Below are positions 44,156 to 56,773 of a DNA stretch of 64,000 nt, one piece after another. The translations under genes were made by a program, and so were the position numbers. The notes under the pieces are model-generated. The model searched no databases. It was not told where the DNA came from and saw only the letters and a list, made by a program, of their open reading frames with translations. How positions within the stretch are numbered: the first letter of the stretch is position 1; every line of letters begins with the position of its first letter. This DNA comes from Haberlea rhodopensis (taxonomy: Eukaryota > Streptophyta > Magnoliopsida > Lamiales > Gesneriaceae), in contig CAJQUN010000138.1 in assembly GCA_907163345.1 (NCBI GenBank), positions 1,364,001-1,428,000 of the forward strand. The letters run 5' to 3'.

Positions 44156-46386
44156 CCTCGAGCATCCGTAGTACGTCTACCTGTACCACCTATCATGCCC
44201 ATACAACAAATATCAGAGTCCAAAGGAAGGTATCATAAAATAATGTCAGCTCGAGCAGAGGGTGACAACACACTTACATTGCGCTAGGAGACTCATCCTA
44301 TGTGTTGTGTTCGTCAATCCCTCGTGTCTAGGTCCAATGACACGTGCGTGACTACAGTCGCTACCTATACTGCCTATAATCGCGGTGCTCATCGTCCCCG
44401 ACACTCAGAGTGAATCAACTCAGTCATAATCATGGATATCAAAGGAATGATAGATCAATATGATATGCCCATGAATCATTTATGCATCAATGACATATGC
44501 AACTCAATATATCATGCAATCTCATGTGAAAGTATATACAAATCATGTAATTTCACATATCATGTAATCCAAGACATTCATCATGTCATATAGTCACATA
44601 AGAATCATATATTGACAATAAAATCATATCAGTCAAGTGATGGCATAAAAGGTCATACAGTAGTATCATTACACGCCTTTGCAAGACGTCATGATACAAC
44701 TCATTTCAACGTACCTCGACCCAAGCTAATCTACCGAGACTTCTCAGATCAACCCCAGAATCTATTAACCTGGTCATATATACTATAAATTATCACTACG
44801 TGCTTAAGTAGGCACAATAGCTACAACAAGTTTTAAGGATGGTTCCTTCTGATTTTCCTTCCAAATTCAGACTGACCAGTTTTTGTTCAAAATTCATAAT
44901 AAATTCATATGATGTCCAAAAGACCTAAATCAGTTCTAAAAGTTCAAAAACTCAAAGGACTTCATTTTCTCATCTAATGATGTTGAGCTAATTCCTCCAA
45001 AAGTAGTAAAAACACTAAAAACGTAGCTTTTGAAATTCTGTTTTCCATCTCGAGCAGTTTTAGTAAAATTGCCATATCGTTTTCATTTTAACTTCAAATT
45101 GGGTTATTCCAGTGGCAAATGACAGCCAACTCAAAGTACTAAAATACTTATTTCTGTACATTTTCCGGAACTCATAGCCAAAAATGCTCAGGAACTTGGG
45201 TAACTCACTACATGGGATTTTCGCCCACATGCAGGACATAGATTGTGTACTTAAAGTATAAAATTCATAACTAATTAAAACAAGTCCAAATTACGTCCTC
45301 TCTTTTTTATATTCAAGAGAATTCAAAGATCCTCAATTTTGGTTTGTAGACCGACACCAAATTCGGAATGAAATTTGCCCAGAATTCCGAATTACAGTCC
45401 ACATGCAATATGCATGGACATGCAAAGGCGAAATTGAGCACTGAACGTAAAATTGACATAACTCTTACTTCAGAGACCCAAATTGCATGCTTATTTTTTT
45501 TAAATTGAATAAAATGTAAAGATCTACAACGTTTATTTGAAGACTGAAAACACATTGGAAAGTATAATTTATCAAAAGTTCAGAATTCTACAGTGCATGT
45601 GCATTTTCAGTACATGCAGAGTCGAATCTGGCACCCTTTAGTAAAATGAGTATATCACACTCATTTCAAGTCCAACTGGTCTCAAATTTTAACCACTGGA
45701 CAAGAACTCATATATCTACAACTTTGTTTGGGGCTCAAAGTCATTCAGAAGTTAAGAAAATCGAAAATACAGAACCAGCTACTGCATGCAACAACATTTG
45801 TGCAGATTCTTTTTTAACAAAATGACACCAACAATTTCGTGTCTCCTCCTAAATTTCGACCCAAATTCTACAAAATTCAACTAAATAAAGATAAGAACAA
45901 GTTCATACCCTTGTAGACTCAATAATTCCACCATGGCTTCTTCCTATCACCAAATCCTCAAATTCTTGAAGGTATCTACTCTCCCATGCCAAGAGTTCAC
46001 TAATTCACCATTGCATGTGAATTCTTATGGCCAAATCTCTCACAAAATGAGGATGGTATTTTCAAAATTATGAGGGTGAAAGTACAGATTGTTTGGGAGA
46101 GAAATGGGTAATATTTAAGCATAAAAAAATGATGCAATATTTTAATGTTTTAATTGTTTGGTATACCAAGTGTTCAAAATGGTGGTTTAATGATGTGTTT
46201 TGCATGGTGTTGGACAAGATTTGCATTCCAATTTGTATAATTTTGATGTATTTTATCTTGATTAAAAAATACGGTGTTGTGATCCGGAACACCTCAATTC
46301 GAAAATCTCAACTTTTAATCACCCGGGTTTGCTTAAACATCGCTAATCCGGATTAATCATAATTTAATTAGTAACGGGGCCTTGCA
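44156..46386 (-). repeat. Element M 3' LTR, truncated
   Basis: It starts (minus) TGCAAGGCCCCGTTAC at 46386. Segments around 44250-44470 match K's LTR at 51955-52190 (GCTCGAGCAGAGGGTGACAA; ATGGATATCAAAGGAATGAT), so M and K are one LTR family. The last several hundred bp of the LTR are missing at the left. Confidence 0.78.
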
Positions 46387-46535
46387 CTTCTTCCCCTCTT
46401 AAATGATTTCGTCCTCGAAATCACAAAACTGAGTATAACTCAAAAAGTTCAATTATATGAGATGTTTCAATCTCAAACATAGATACATAAGAATCTTCAT
46501 GTATCAGTGACAACTGCTGTGATCGTGTCAACGGT
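46387..46535 (-). other. Element M polypurine tract and 3' internal end
   Basis: PPT (minus, 46402-46387) reads TAAGAGGGGAAGAAG, with CGAGGACGAAAT upstream. The interior resumes at about 49040 after LTR L; about 800 bp expected between integrase and PPT are missing. Confidence 0.75.
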
Positions 46536-47000
46536 TGTAATACCCCCGAAATGTAATATGATTATTTTCTAAGATGATGAATTATGATGTGTTTAAGGGT
46601 TGTGGTGTATTTAAATTGGGGGCCACGATTTATGATATGATGATATGATGTGGGGAACATGTTGGGTGTTTTAAAGGATGTTTTAATTAAATAAAGTTAG
46701 AAAATATCGAGTGAGGATATTTTAATACATCGTACAAAATACCGGGACACAATTAAACACCACATGACACCCCAACCACACCACCCCACCCCAATGGGTC
46801 ACCTCACCCATTTTTGCCCACTTGTCAAAGCCCATACCCCCACTTGCCCCAACCCATGCCATTCACTCATTCTGCATTCACTTCCCCTCCACCTCTTTCT
46901 CCCCCTCATTTTCGTCCCTGTAAGCTGCAGAAAGGAATGAGGTTTGGCTTGTGTTTTCTTGTCTAAAAACCTTGCAAGATTAGGGGAGCAAAGTAGAGGG

Positions 47001-47760
47001 GTAAGCCTTACTCTGTTTTTCTGGGTTTGTGTTTGAGCTTGGGTTTGGTGGGTTGTTTTAATGCATGCTAAGTGTAGGCTTGGGTGAAACCTTGGTATGA
47101 ATGCTTACATGGTAGTTTTATGTAGCTACTAGCATGTTGGTTTGAGCATGTTATATGTTTTATGTGATAGATTTCTTGTTATGAAACCATGTGCTCGAAA
47201 ACCTGGACAAAGAAGAAAATACTCTGTTTTTCTTTAAGTTGGTTGAGGATGAAGATTATGATGATATTATGATGCATGTTAGCTTAAGTTTTGTTAAACC
47301 TTTGATTTAAGGGCTTACATGGATATTTTATGAAGTTCTTCACATGTTTGTTTCAGCATGAAAGATGTGTTATGTAGTTGAAAAGATGGTGTGAAAAGTA
47401 GTGCTCAAAAATCTGGGGAAAATCCCGATTTTCAGGGCTCTCGATCGATCGAGATTTGGTTCCGATCGATCGAGCGAGTCAGTGGGTCTGATGTATGTTT
47501 TGAAATTTTGATGCCGATCGATCGAAGGATTTCTCGATCGATCGGTGAAGCTTCTCGATCGATCGGTAAAATACTTCGATCGATCGAGCGAGGCAGGAAG
47601 CCAAGACACTGTTAGTGCACAGTGTCTCGATCGATCGAGACATAGGGCCGATCGATCGAGAGAGGCAGAAAGTTGAAAAATATGATGATGTTTTATTTTG
47701 TTAAGTTTATGATGTAAGATGGTTTTGAGGCATCTAATATGGTATTATGTGGTCTTGTAG
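47001..47760 (+). other. Candidate LTR intron in L
   Basis: Donor AGAGG|GTAAGCC at 47001; acceptor GGTCTTGTAG|AACCATCCCAGG at 47760. At 760 bp it is the longest of the set and contains the decamer module. Confidence 0.68.
47442..47658. repeat. CGATCGATCG module in L (eight decamers)
   Basis: Starts at 47442/47463, 47515/47535, 47556/47577 and 47628/47649; pair pitches are 21, 20, 21 and 21 bp. AGCGAGTCAGT, AGCGAGGCAGG and AGAGAGGCAGA follow pairs 1, 3 and 4. Confidence 0.97.
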
Positions 47761-49039
47761 AACCATCCCAGGTACCAGCACCATCAAGGAGATAAAGTCT
47801 GTTGACTCCTCCTCCTTTTGAAAAGGTACGTAAGAGACGTACGGGCATCGAACGGTAAAACACATCCCTACACTATGACTATGCATTTATCGCATGAATA
47901 TATACGATGAAATGATGATGTTTATACGATGTTTATATGATGATGTTTATACGATGTTTATATGATGATGTTTATACGATGTTTATACGATGATGTTTAT
48001 ACGATGTTTATATAATGATGTGATGCGATGTTATTTGTGGTAAGATGCCACGGGGTAAGATGCCCCACATGGTAAGAGGCCATGCGATGTTATTTGTGGT
48101 AAGATGCAACGGGGTAAGATGCCCCACATGGTAAGAGGCCATGCGATGTTATTTGTGGTAAGATGCCACGGGGTAAGATGCCCCACATGGTAAGAGGCCA
48201 TGCGATGTTTATTTGTGGTGAGATGCCACGGGGTAAGATGCCCATATGCATGATTATGAATCAGGAACAACAAGAAGAAGGTAACGAATAACCAGCATGT
48301 TCACTTAACTAAGATGTCGTACATTACTGTTATATTTTGTTATGATGTTATAAGATGATGACGCTATAAGATGATGACGCTATAAGATGATGATATTTAC
48401 AAGATGATGATGCTTATATGATGATGATGTTATAAGATGATGATATTTACAAGATGATGATGCTTATATGATGATGATGTTATAAGATGATGATATTTAC
48501 AAAATGAAGATGCTTATATGATGATGATGTTATAAGATGATGATATTTACAAGATGATGACGCTTATACGATGATGATGTTATAAGACGATGATATTTAT
48601 AAGATGATGATTTTAATCATTCATGTCAAGAATTAATGATTTTTATGCATGGCTATGAAACAGGGACAACCAAAGAGGGTTAATGCGATTAACCAGGAAG
48701 TATACGTTACCAATTATTTTCATGCATTTATTTATATGTCATTGCCTTATGATGTTAAGTAACGATGTACATGCTCATGATGGGTTGTTCCTGTAGGTAC
48801 ACTTTTGGACTAAAGGACTAAGGGTCGGGTTGAGGCAGTGAGCTACGAGGAACACAGGAACGTATAGGATTCAGCTTCTGTTTAGTATCTACTCTAGGAG
48901 TAGTATAAATCTAACATATTAACATTCATTGTGGGAATGTAACTAATAAGCTTTAAAGTTTTAATTGGCCTGTAATTCTGTTAGCTCATGTAACAACTAG
49001 AACCCTAAGATGTTATTAATGCATGATTAGTCCTTCTCA

Positions 49040-51230
49040 AACATCTCATTTTCTCATAGACATATAGACTATCATATGAACTCAATATCTTGTATTGAAT
49101 AGTCAACCAATTCCGATTCTACTTGTTTCACAATCTCTGTTTGGTCTAAACAATTTGAGTTATAAAACTCAAAACTAGAAGTTTCCTTAAATTCATTGTG
49201 GTACTTACAAATTCTGTGGTATCCCATGAGGTCTCGTATTTTTATCTTGACCTGCTGACATGTCAAACAATTTGCCACGAAATTCCAAAATTTCTTTCTT
49301 CATAACATCCCATCAGAAATAGGATCTCAAGAATGATACATCTCATCATTCCCAGAACAACACTATGTCATCTATAGTGTGCTTAATCTTCTGTCGAATT
49401 AGTAGGATTCGATGCTATTTACTGATTGTTCAATCGTCACCACCACTAAATGGCTTCCTAAAATCTAGTTTGTTGATGAGACAAAACCAATATCTTCAAT
49501 CAATATTTGTATGGGTCTGTCCTTCGAGTATTTCTGATCTTGGAAATCAGAGGTGACTCAAACTGCAAAGCATACATTGATGCTATCATTGCACCTTGCA
49601 CTTTTAGGTTCAGTGCATCTGCTAATAGTTTCATTTTTCATGATTGATATTGACTATTAGAGTCAAATTGTTTAATAAATCTAGTCATTACTTCTATCTC
49701 AAGTTCAACTCTGACTGAATAATAGATATTTTAAACTTCTAAAATCAGAGTATATCATGAATTGTTCGCCATACACATAATGTTGCCACATCTTCAAGAC
49801 AAAAATAATGGCTACAAGATCGAGTTCATGAACAGATATCATGATTCTTTAAAATTCAAATATCTCAAAGCATATGCAATCATCTCATCATGATGCATCA
49901 AAACATATCTCAAATCTTTGACCAACGTATTTGCACAAACTACATATCCCCCTGAACCAGTTAAACAAAATCAATATTGGGGTTGTAGTCCACTTCAGTT
50001 TCAGTTATGAAACTGCTTTCACATTCATCTGGCCAAACGAAACTCAAATTTCTTCTTGGTCAACTGATTAAAATATCAGGCTATCCTAGAATACCCTTCC
50101 ATAAAAGCATGTAATATCTGGCCTAAATCATAAAAATTCGTATCTTGATTACACTGGTTGGTCTTAGCCAAATTAGTACTACCTCTACTTTACTGGGATC
50201 AACAGGTATCCTGTGAGCTGGTATCACCTAACCCAAAATAACATTCAATTCAACCAAGATTTACACTTCGATAACTTGGTATACAATTTGAGCTTCACGA
50301 AGCGTCTGAATCATCAATAACAGATGTTCTGTGTGGTTACTTCCGGATTTCGTATACACTAGTATACCATTTATGAATATTATTACATTTCCGCCTAAAC
50401 AGTTACGGAATACTCTATTCGTCAAATTCATAACTCTACTGGTATAGTTGTCAGACTATACGCATTACCAAAAATTCAAAAACGCCGTATCTGGTTTGAT
50501 CAATTGCCTAGAGAATATTTTCCCTTCTGACTCAAACCGATGACAACCAGATTTAAAATCATTCTTCTTATACATCGAAATTCCTTACATTCTTGATCTT
50601 AGGCAGTGGGTATTTATTCTTGACAATAGTCCGATTCAACTACCTTTAGTCGATACACATCTTCATAATATCATATTTCTTCTTCACGAACAATCACTGA
50701 TGTTTCCCCAAAGTGACATACTCAGACGTATGTACCCTTATCGAGGATATTCTGGAACTATTCTCAAAATCGATCAACTCTGCTGATGTCATTCCGTACA
50801 GTGCTTTTGATATTGAATCTATTCTTTGGTAATAGCGAGAAGTTAAAATCGATTTCATTCTTTAGTGGAACTTCTACTATTTCCTTTGGAAAATCTTGGT
50901 AAGTTTTCTTGCAACTAGGATATAAGTCAACTTCGACCCTTCCTGATCAGAATTAACTGCTTATTATCAAATATCCTTCATTTTCCAAATATCGCAACCA
51001 CAATATTTTCATAGCTGATACTATCGGTATCTTAGCTTGCTATTCGTGGCTATAAATATTTCATTTTGGAGCCACAAAACAGTCGAAAATTCATTATATT
51101 CTGAAATCAACTTACAATATCTCAAAATTTATCAGAGTATCCATACCCTTGATACAATCAAAACCATATATGGGCAACGCCTTTGAATTTGAATCCACAT
51201 CACTATCATTAAACTGTAAGCTACAGTTCA
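49040..51230 (-). pseudogene. Element M decayed pol (protease, RT, RNase H, integrase zinc finger)
   Basis: No long frame survives, but motifs appear in order on the minus strand. A protease-like stretch FDCIKGMDTL is near 51150. RT fingers lie near 50700-50560. The RT active site reads FINGILVYTKS (50390-50350), so both catalytic aspartates are replaced (N-G for D-D). RNase H shows HELDLVAIIFVLKMWQHYVY near 49850-49780, and the integrase zinc finger CLTCQQVKI is at 49270. The element is long dead. It is cut at 51230 by K's LTR. Confidence 0.8.
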
Positions 51231-54200
51231 TGTGAGGCCCTGTTCCTAATCAAGTGTTTACTTAGCACGCAATGATTATTTATGTGTAAACAGCGGAAGA
51301 TTTTTTATTTTTTTTAAAGTCCTACCAACAAGTGGCTCTCAAAATTTCGGCATGACCTCCACGCACGAGGGACATACCAGAAAAATGAAAAGCATAAAAT
51401 AATATCCCAGTGCACTACATAATACCATAGCGTGCATCATAGGCATCCAGCACATAATCCGTACTCAAAATATTTACATAATACCATAGCCTGCACAATA
51501 AGTCTCCAGCACGCATTTTATACTCAAAATATTTACATAATACCATCACCAGTAAAGAAACAACAAATATTCACAATTTCTCAAGATTGAACTGAAAATA
51601 AACTCAAATTACATAATTATACGATCCAGGACACACCCTGGTATAATTTAGCTATCCTACGACTGGGAAAGAGACAAAAGAAACAACCTCAAGTAAGGCT
51701 TCAACGAGTATTCCGTCTTTGGGATCCTGGTTACCTGTAATACCTGTCATTGTCCACACACAAAGACAACAACAGCCCCCTATGAGGTGAGCCAAAACCC
51801 AATATGAAACTATCGAATAAATACAACATGCATCTATAAAATGTGATATATGATGTAATGCAGTGCAATGTAATGCAATGCATGTAAGGTACAATGGATC
51901 GAATCTCAAGATACCAAATCGGAGTCCAAAGAAAGGTATCAACAATCAATAACAAGCTCGAGCAGAGGGTGACAACACACGCACATTGCGCTAGGAGAGT
52001 CATCCTATGTGCTGTGTTCGTCCATCCCTCGTGTCTAGGTCCGGTGACACGCGCGTGACTACAGTCACTACCCATACTGCCTGTCATTGCCGTGCTCGTC
52101 GTCCCCGAAACTCAGAGTGAATCAACTCAGTCATAATCATGGATATCAAAGGAATGATAGATCAATATGATATGCCCATCATGTATGTCATATATCGATG
52201 TATATTTATCAAAATGATGTGTGTTAACAAAACATTTATTTTCATACATCGATATGCCAATCATGAATGCTGTGAATGCTTATGATTCAATTAAAATCAC
52301 ATAGCCAAGTAGTTTCACATAGCCAGGTAGTTTCACGTAATTCACGTAAGTTCAGCAATTCATATATCAAATAATACAGATACCTGACGTATGTTACCGA
52401 TCGCAACATACCTATTTCTTTCTTTTCTAAAGTATGAATATCGTCCTTGTAGCTCGTGGAGCTCCAGTGTCATATGTGAATCTAAAAATCCATACAATAG
52501 CATCATTTATAATCATCTATGTGATAAACTCTTCTTTAATTCACAATATAAGAAAGTTAGGAACATTTTACCTTTCTTTTGTCAATCAACTCTTATATCT
52601 TGTCTTCCAGATCATTTCACATATTAACTAAGAGTCTTTAGACTCAGTCAATACATCCTCTATCATTACATAAGTTTACTTCTCCTTTTATTCAATCTTA
52701 TCCAGTTATTAGCATTAGACCATGTAATTAAATTAGGGAGAATATCATGTAATATGTCAACTAATCTAAGGATAAGAAACCCGAACCATCATTCAACTAC
52801 CATTCTTTTGATTCTTTAAAAACTAGTAGAAATCTCCCAGCTAAACTCATAGCCTTGAGAACTCATAAATCCCATAATTCTCGTACTTAATAGCAATTGA
52901 ATATAAGAATTTGATATTGAACAGATGCTAGCAGTTAGAGAAATGGAGCCAAAATAGTAGAAAACTCGAAACAAGGCAGCAAGGTTTTTGAGCCAACATG
53001 CAGCATGTTTTTGAATTCAACACTTGCAAGAAAAACTAGCCAATTCCCAACATCGATCAGTAAACTACCAATCATTAACTCAACAGCTACAACCTCCCCC
53101 AAACAGCAGAAAACCATCAAACCAATCCAATAATGCCATTGAGTTTACATGACATCCTCTCACATGTGATTAATCCAGCTAAAACGTGATTTAAGTGAAT
53201 CCAAATCGACCAAGGCAAGGAAATTAGAACTTTCACACTAAAACCATGAATCAATCAACATTCCCCAACTTTTCAGCAGAAAAAAAAAAAATCGATTCAT
53301 TCAACAAGACAAATTTGAAAATCTGAAAAATCCTCCAACACAAGATTAATCAAGGTAAAACATGATTAAATTGGGTTAAAATTGATCAAGGGGATGAACT
53401 ACGAATATTTCACACACATGCAGGAATTTCATCGGTATTTCCCCAACATGCATCAACCAAAATCAATCAAACTCCACAAGCAATGCAAGAACTAATATCA
53501 ACATTTACATTGAAGCCCAAAATTTCGAATTTAGAAGCTGGAAATCGGAACTCACCCTCGCATGAACAGTAACCGCGGCTTGCATGGCTAATTTCGGAGA
53601 CTCACGACGGCGATAAGGGTGGAGACCGGAGGGGAAACGCCGGTCATGGTGAGGGAAAGGTTTCACACAACAGAATTCGAACAATTATAAGGTCAGAAAA
53701 AGGAAATCAAACGAAAACGTGAAGAACCCTAAAAATCGCAATTCAAAATTTGCAGGGATAAATCGACGGGTTTTGAGACTCTTACCGAGGGTTCTTGGTA
53801 TGGAAACTACCGCTGGTGAGTTGGATACACGGTGGTGTGTTTGGTTCGCCGGTTTGTGGTCGGACGGCGGCGGCCGCTCGACTTTAGCGGGAAGAGGTCA
53901 GACGCGCGCGGGAGAAGAAGCTGAACTCGGTTTTTGTGTGCGTGTGTTTCCACATTTTAGTATGTGAAAAGTGAGCTGAAAGTGCATTTATAATATTGCT
54001 TCCAGTCCGGTTATGTACATTGGAGTGTCGCCGGTGTACTGATAAATTAAATTTACAGTCGACAATTGTGATTTATATCCAATATTATAACATAAAAGTA
54101 AATTCTTCATTTTAATGAAATATCTTAAAAATATTATCAAAGTTATTTTACCATTTCAAAAATTAACCGTGCTCCGATTAAATTGTTAGTTGACATTCAT

Positions 54201-54298
54201 CTTGTCAATTTCACATCAAATTAATTAATTATAAATTTAGTATTAATAAATTCCCAAATTATATTTCATTAATGGAAATCAAATATCGGGGCCTTACA
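51231..54298 (-). repeat. Element K 3' LTR, about 3.07 kb
   Basis: It starts TGTAAGGCCCCGATATTTG at 54298 and ends ...AACAGGGCCTCACA at 51231. Near its start is a TATA-like ATTATAAATG (minus, near 53990) followed by a CpG-rich leader (53560-53920), an architecture like that of F's LTR. The left flank GTTCA (51226-51230) is the predicted target duplication. Confidence 0.8.
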
Positions 54299-54313
54299 CT
54301 TCTCTCCCACTTA
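54299..54313 (-). other. Element K polypurine tract
   Basis: The minus strand reads TAAGTGGGAGAGAAG before the LTR start; CGAGGACAAAAT lies upstream. Confidence 0.8.
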
Positions 54314-55850
54314 AATAGATTTTGTCCTCGAAATCACAACATAGATTCCGATCAACGCTGAAAACTACATATGGATCAGAATATTCGACAGGATATAATA
54401 CAATGGAACTGGTATATATCCTTACGATCCAAAATGCAAACAATATGTTCTACAAGAATGAGCAATTACAATCTCATTGGCTGAATTACGTCATAGATTC
54501 AATAATATATTCAGCACGAGCAACATGAAGAGATATACGTCGCGAGTGACCGATACATCTGGTGGCAATGCCAATCTATACGCAAAATGTTCAATTCGAT
54601 CTCGGATCTCATACAATCAACACAAAAATGTGATAATTTGTCTCGCGAACAAAAACGATTTAATGTCTCTCACAAAGAAATTTCCAGAAGCACAGGATCT
54701 CCTAGCTAAAATTATATGGGTCGTCTTCGTCTAAAAACATAACTTGCTTGACGATCCTGGGCAGCCATCATCCGCTATCTGAACAACTGAATCTTATCAT
54801 TCGTTTCTTGTATTTATCAAGTCCAGTCACCGATTTCTTCCAGGCTAGAGGTGATCTTCAACGTCTCTCCTAAGATTTCAAAAGATGCTGAACCTAAGCT
54901 CGTTTGATAGTTATTAATATAGAAACTTCGATTATTGGCACAACTTCATGCTTTCCAAGTTAAAGTCATTTGCCACAGTACGTAACATATCCTCGATAAA
55001 CAACAGATCATATTCGTATAAGGATAAGTCCGCTCGTAATGAAATAAAAGTGCAGACTTAGGAAGCAGATCAGTAATATTCAAAACAACATCAAAGTCTC
55101 TGGATGATCGAGGAATACGGGTCACAAAATCCATAGCTATATGTTCTCAATCCCATTGGGAACTTTTAAAGCCATGAAGCAACCTTCCGAGTTTCATTCA
55201 TACATTTGGTTTACATCTGTTAGCAACCTCCACATGTGACAATGTATTAGTAATTGTCTTATCTCATACGTCTTCATCGGAACTGTGGTCTCATAGTCAT
55301 ATGCATCTTTAATCTTTTAGGGTGAATACTGTCTTCACAGTTATGTACTTCACGAATAAATACAGAGATCAAATCAGAATTATCAGGAACAACTTATCAA
55401 TGAATAAGTTGTAAAAACTAGCAAAAGATATCTGAAAACTAAAAGGATATCCTGAAGTTTCAAATTCTACAGGTTCCTGAGTTTGAACATCAATTCATTC
55501 GACTTTTCTGGTGTTTAGAATAAATTTCGACTCAACTTGAATTGTTGAGACACTGATAAAATTCCTGGTTTGAGTGAAAAGCTCAGCAGAAGGACAGATA
55601 TTAGCATGTACTAGGCGATACGAACAAAAGCTATAATAGACTCGTGGACTTTACAATTAAGGACAGCCGTCGACAATCATCTCCTAGGATGATACTAAGC
55701 TTCACCATCGCGATCCTTCAAAAGATTCATCAACCTGTGTTGCCTCGTATTCTTATCGGATTGAAAGAATAGATATTTTAAGTTCTTGTGGTCCGAATAA
55801 AACAAGTTTTCCCCCGTATAAATAATGACGTCAAATTTTTAAAACAAAAC
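54314..55850 (-). pseudogene. Element K decayed integrase and RNase H
   Basis: Integrase core start MDFVTRIPRSSRDFDVVLNI lies at 55134-55075, with the Tyr/Leu-rich continuation broken soon after. RNase H remains as SDHKNLKYLFFQSDKNTRQ near 55805-55745. No frame longer than about 60 codons. The 5' part (RT, protease, gag) is missing; from about 55850 the sequence is copia on the other strand. Confidence 0.72.
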
Positions 55851-56522
55851 ATTTTGTAGGAACTTTTGGCAAAGAAGACTTGAGGCAAGGATAGAGTCTG
55901 ATGGGCATAGAGGGTAAAGACTGCGTCAATATAGAATAGCGATGATAGTTAGACTAGACCCCTTGAAACTAGTAGGATGAACTACTAGATTATCATGTTC
56001 TTGTATTGAAGATGTAATCATTTTGAATATGAATTTTGTAAACCCATCTAATGCCGGTGTTCTGTTATAGAATCCTCATTTCTTCTTGTTAAATTGAATA
56101 CACTTATGTCCAAATGCATACTTGAGGTATTTGAGGACTTACATGACCTTAGTAGATCATCTTGAGGGGATTGTTCACATTGACTATGAATGTATCTACA
56201 AGCGAAAGCTTGTAGTATATGGGAAGGCAGTGACCTTCGAAGCTTAACTGATGGGAAGAGGTTATTCTCATAGGCATAGAGTTGTCTGTGAGGAACTTTT
56301 CATCAGTTGTGATGCTATAGTCTATTTGGATTTTATTAGTTATATCTGCATATTATGAATATGATATATGACAGATGGATGTGAATACAACATTTCTCAA
56401 TTGTGAAATTGAGGTAGAAATGTAGCAGCCAAAGGTGTTCACAACTTATGGGCGTGAGCAAAATGTTTGCAAACTCCAGAGGCCCATTTATAGGCCTAAG
56501 AAGGTGTCCCGAAGTTAGAACT
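55851..56522 (+). pseudogene. Relic P: decayed Ty1/copia RT fragment
   Basis: On the plus strand near 56345-56440 the translation reads AYYEYDI-stop-QMDVNTTFLNCEIEVEM, and near 56463-56520 VCKLQRPIYRPKKVSRS-stop-N. These match, with stops, the RT motifs of E (WQMDVKTAFLNGNLLEDVYM and LQRSIYGLKQASRSWN). The first 450 bp are not clearly readable. It is cut at 56522 by LTR N, right at the SWN codons. Confidence 0.72.
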
Positions 56523-56773
56523 TGTGATGCCCGGGATATATTGGTATAAATCCCGGTGTGGTAATAATCCTTAATAGATATTAATTGGGGCAATTACGAA
56601 TTAATTACGGTATTGGGACTCCCGAGGATTTTAAATCCGGTATTAGGTGCCGTTGGATCCAAGGGATGGGATTATATTCTCATCGTGGTGTTAAACCTTA
56701 GAATTGGTTTTTTGGTAGGGTGTCTGGGGTCTGGGGTGCTTTGTGTTGAGGCTGGTAATGGAAATTGAGATTG
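56523..56773 (+). repeat. LTR fragment N (diverged F-like LTR start)
   Basis: It starts TGTGATGCCCGGGATATA and loosely follows the F LTR start (minus strand of 40060-39810): GTTGGATCC, GAGATTATATTCTCAT-like and TCTGGGGTGCTTTGTGT. It is cut at 56773 by H; the predicted target duplication of H is GATTG (56769-56773). Confidence 0.65.

Larger units (their letters stand above)
46536..49039 (+). repeat. LTR L (chromovirus type), 3' end slightly truncated
   Basis: It starts TGTAATACCCCCGAAATG. It contains a candidate intron (47001-47760), an eight-decamer module (47442-47658), the conserved block from 47761, GATGATGTTTATACG and GGTAAGATGCC arrays (47900-48250) plus TAAGATGATGATATTTACAA repeats (48340-48610), and the hairpin 48889-48903. 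Comparison with O (63805-64000) shows that about 35 bp of the end are missing. No internal region follows, so it is a damaged solo LTR or a remnant. Confidence 0.82.
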
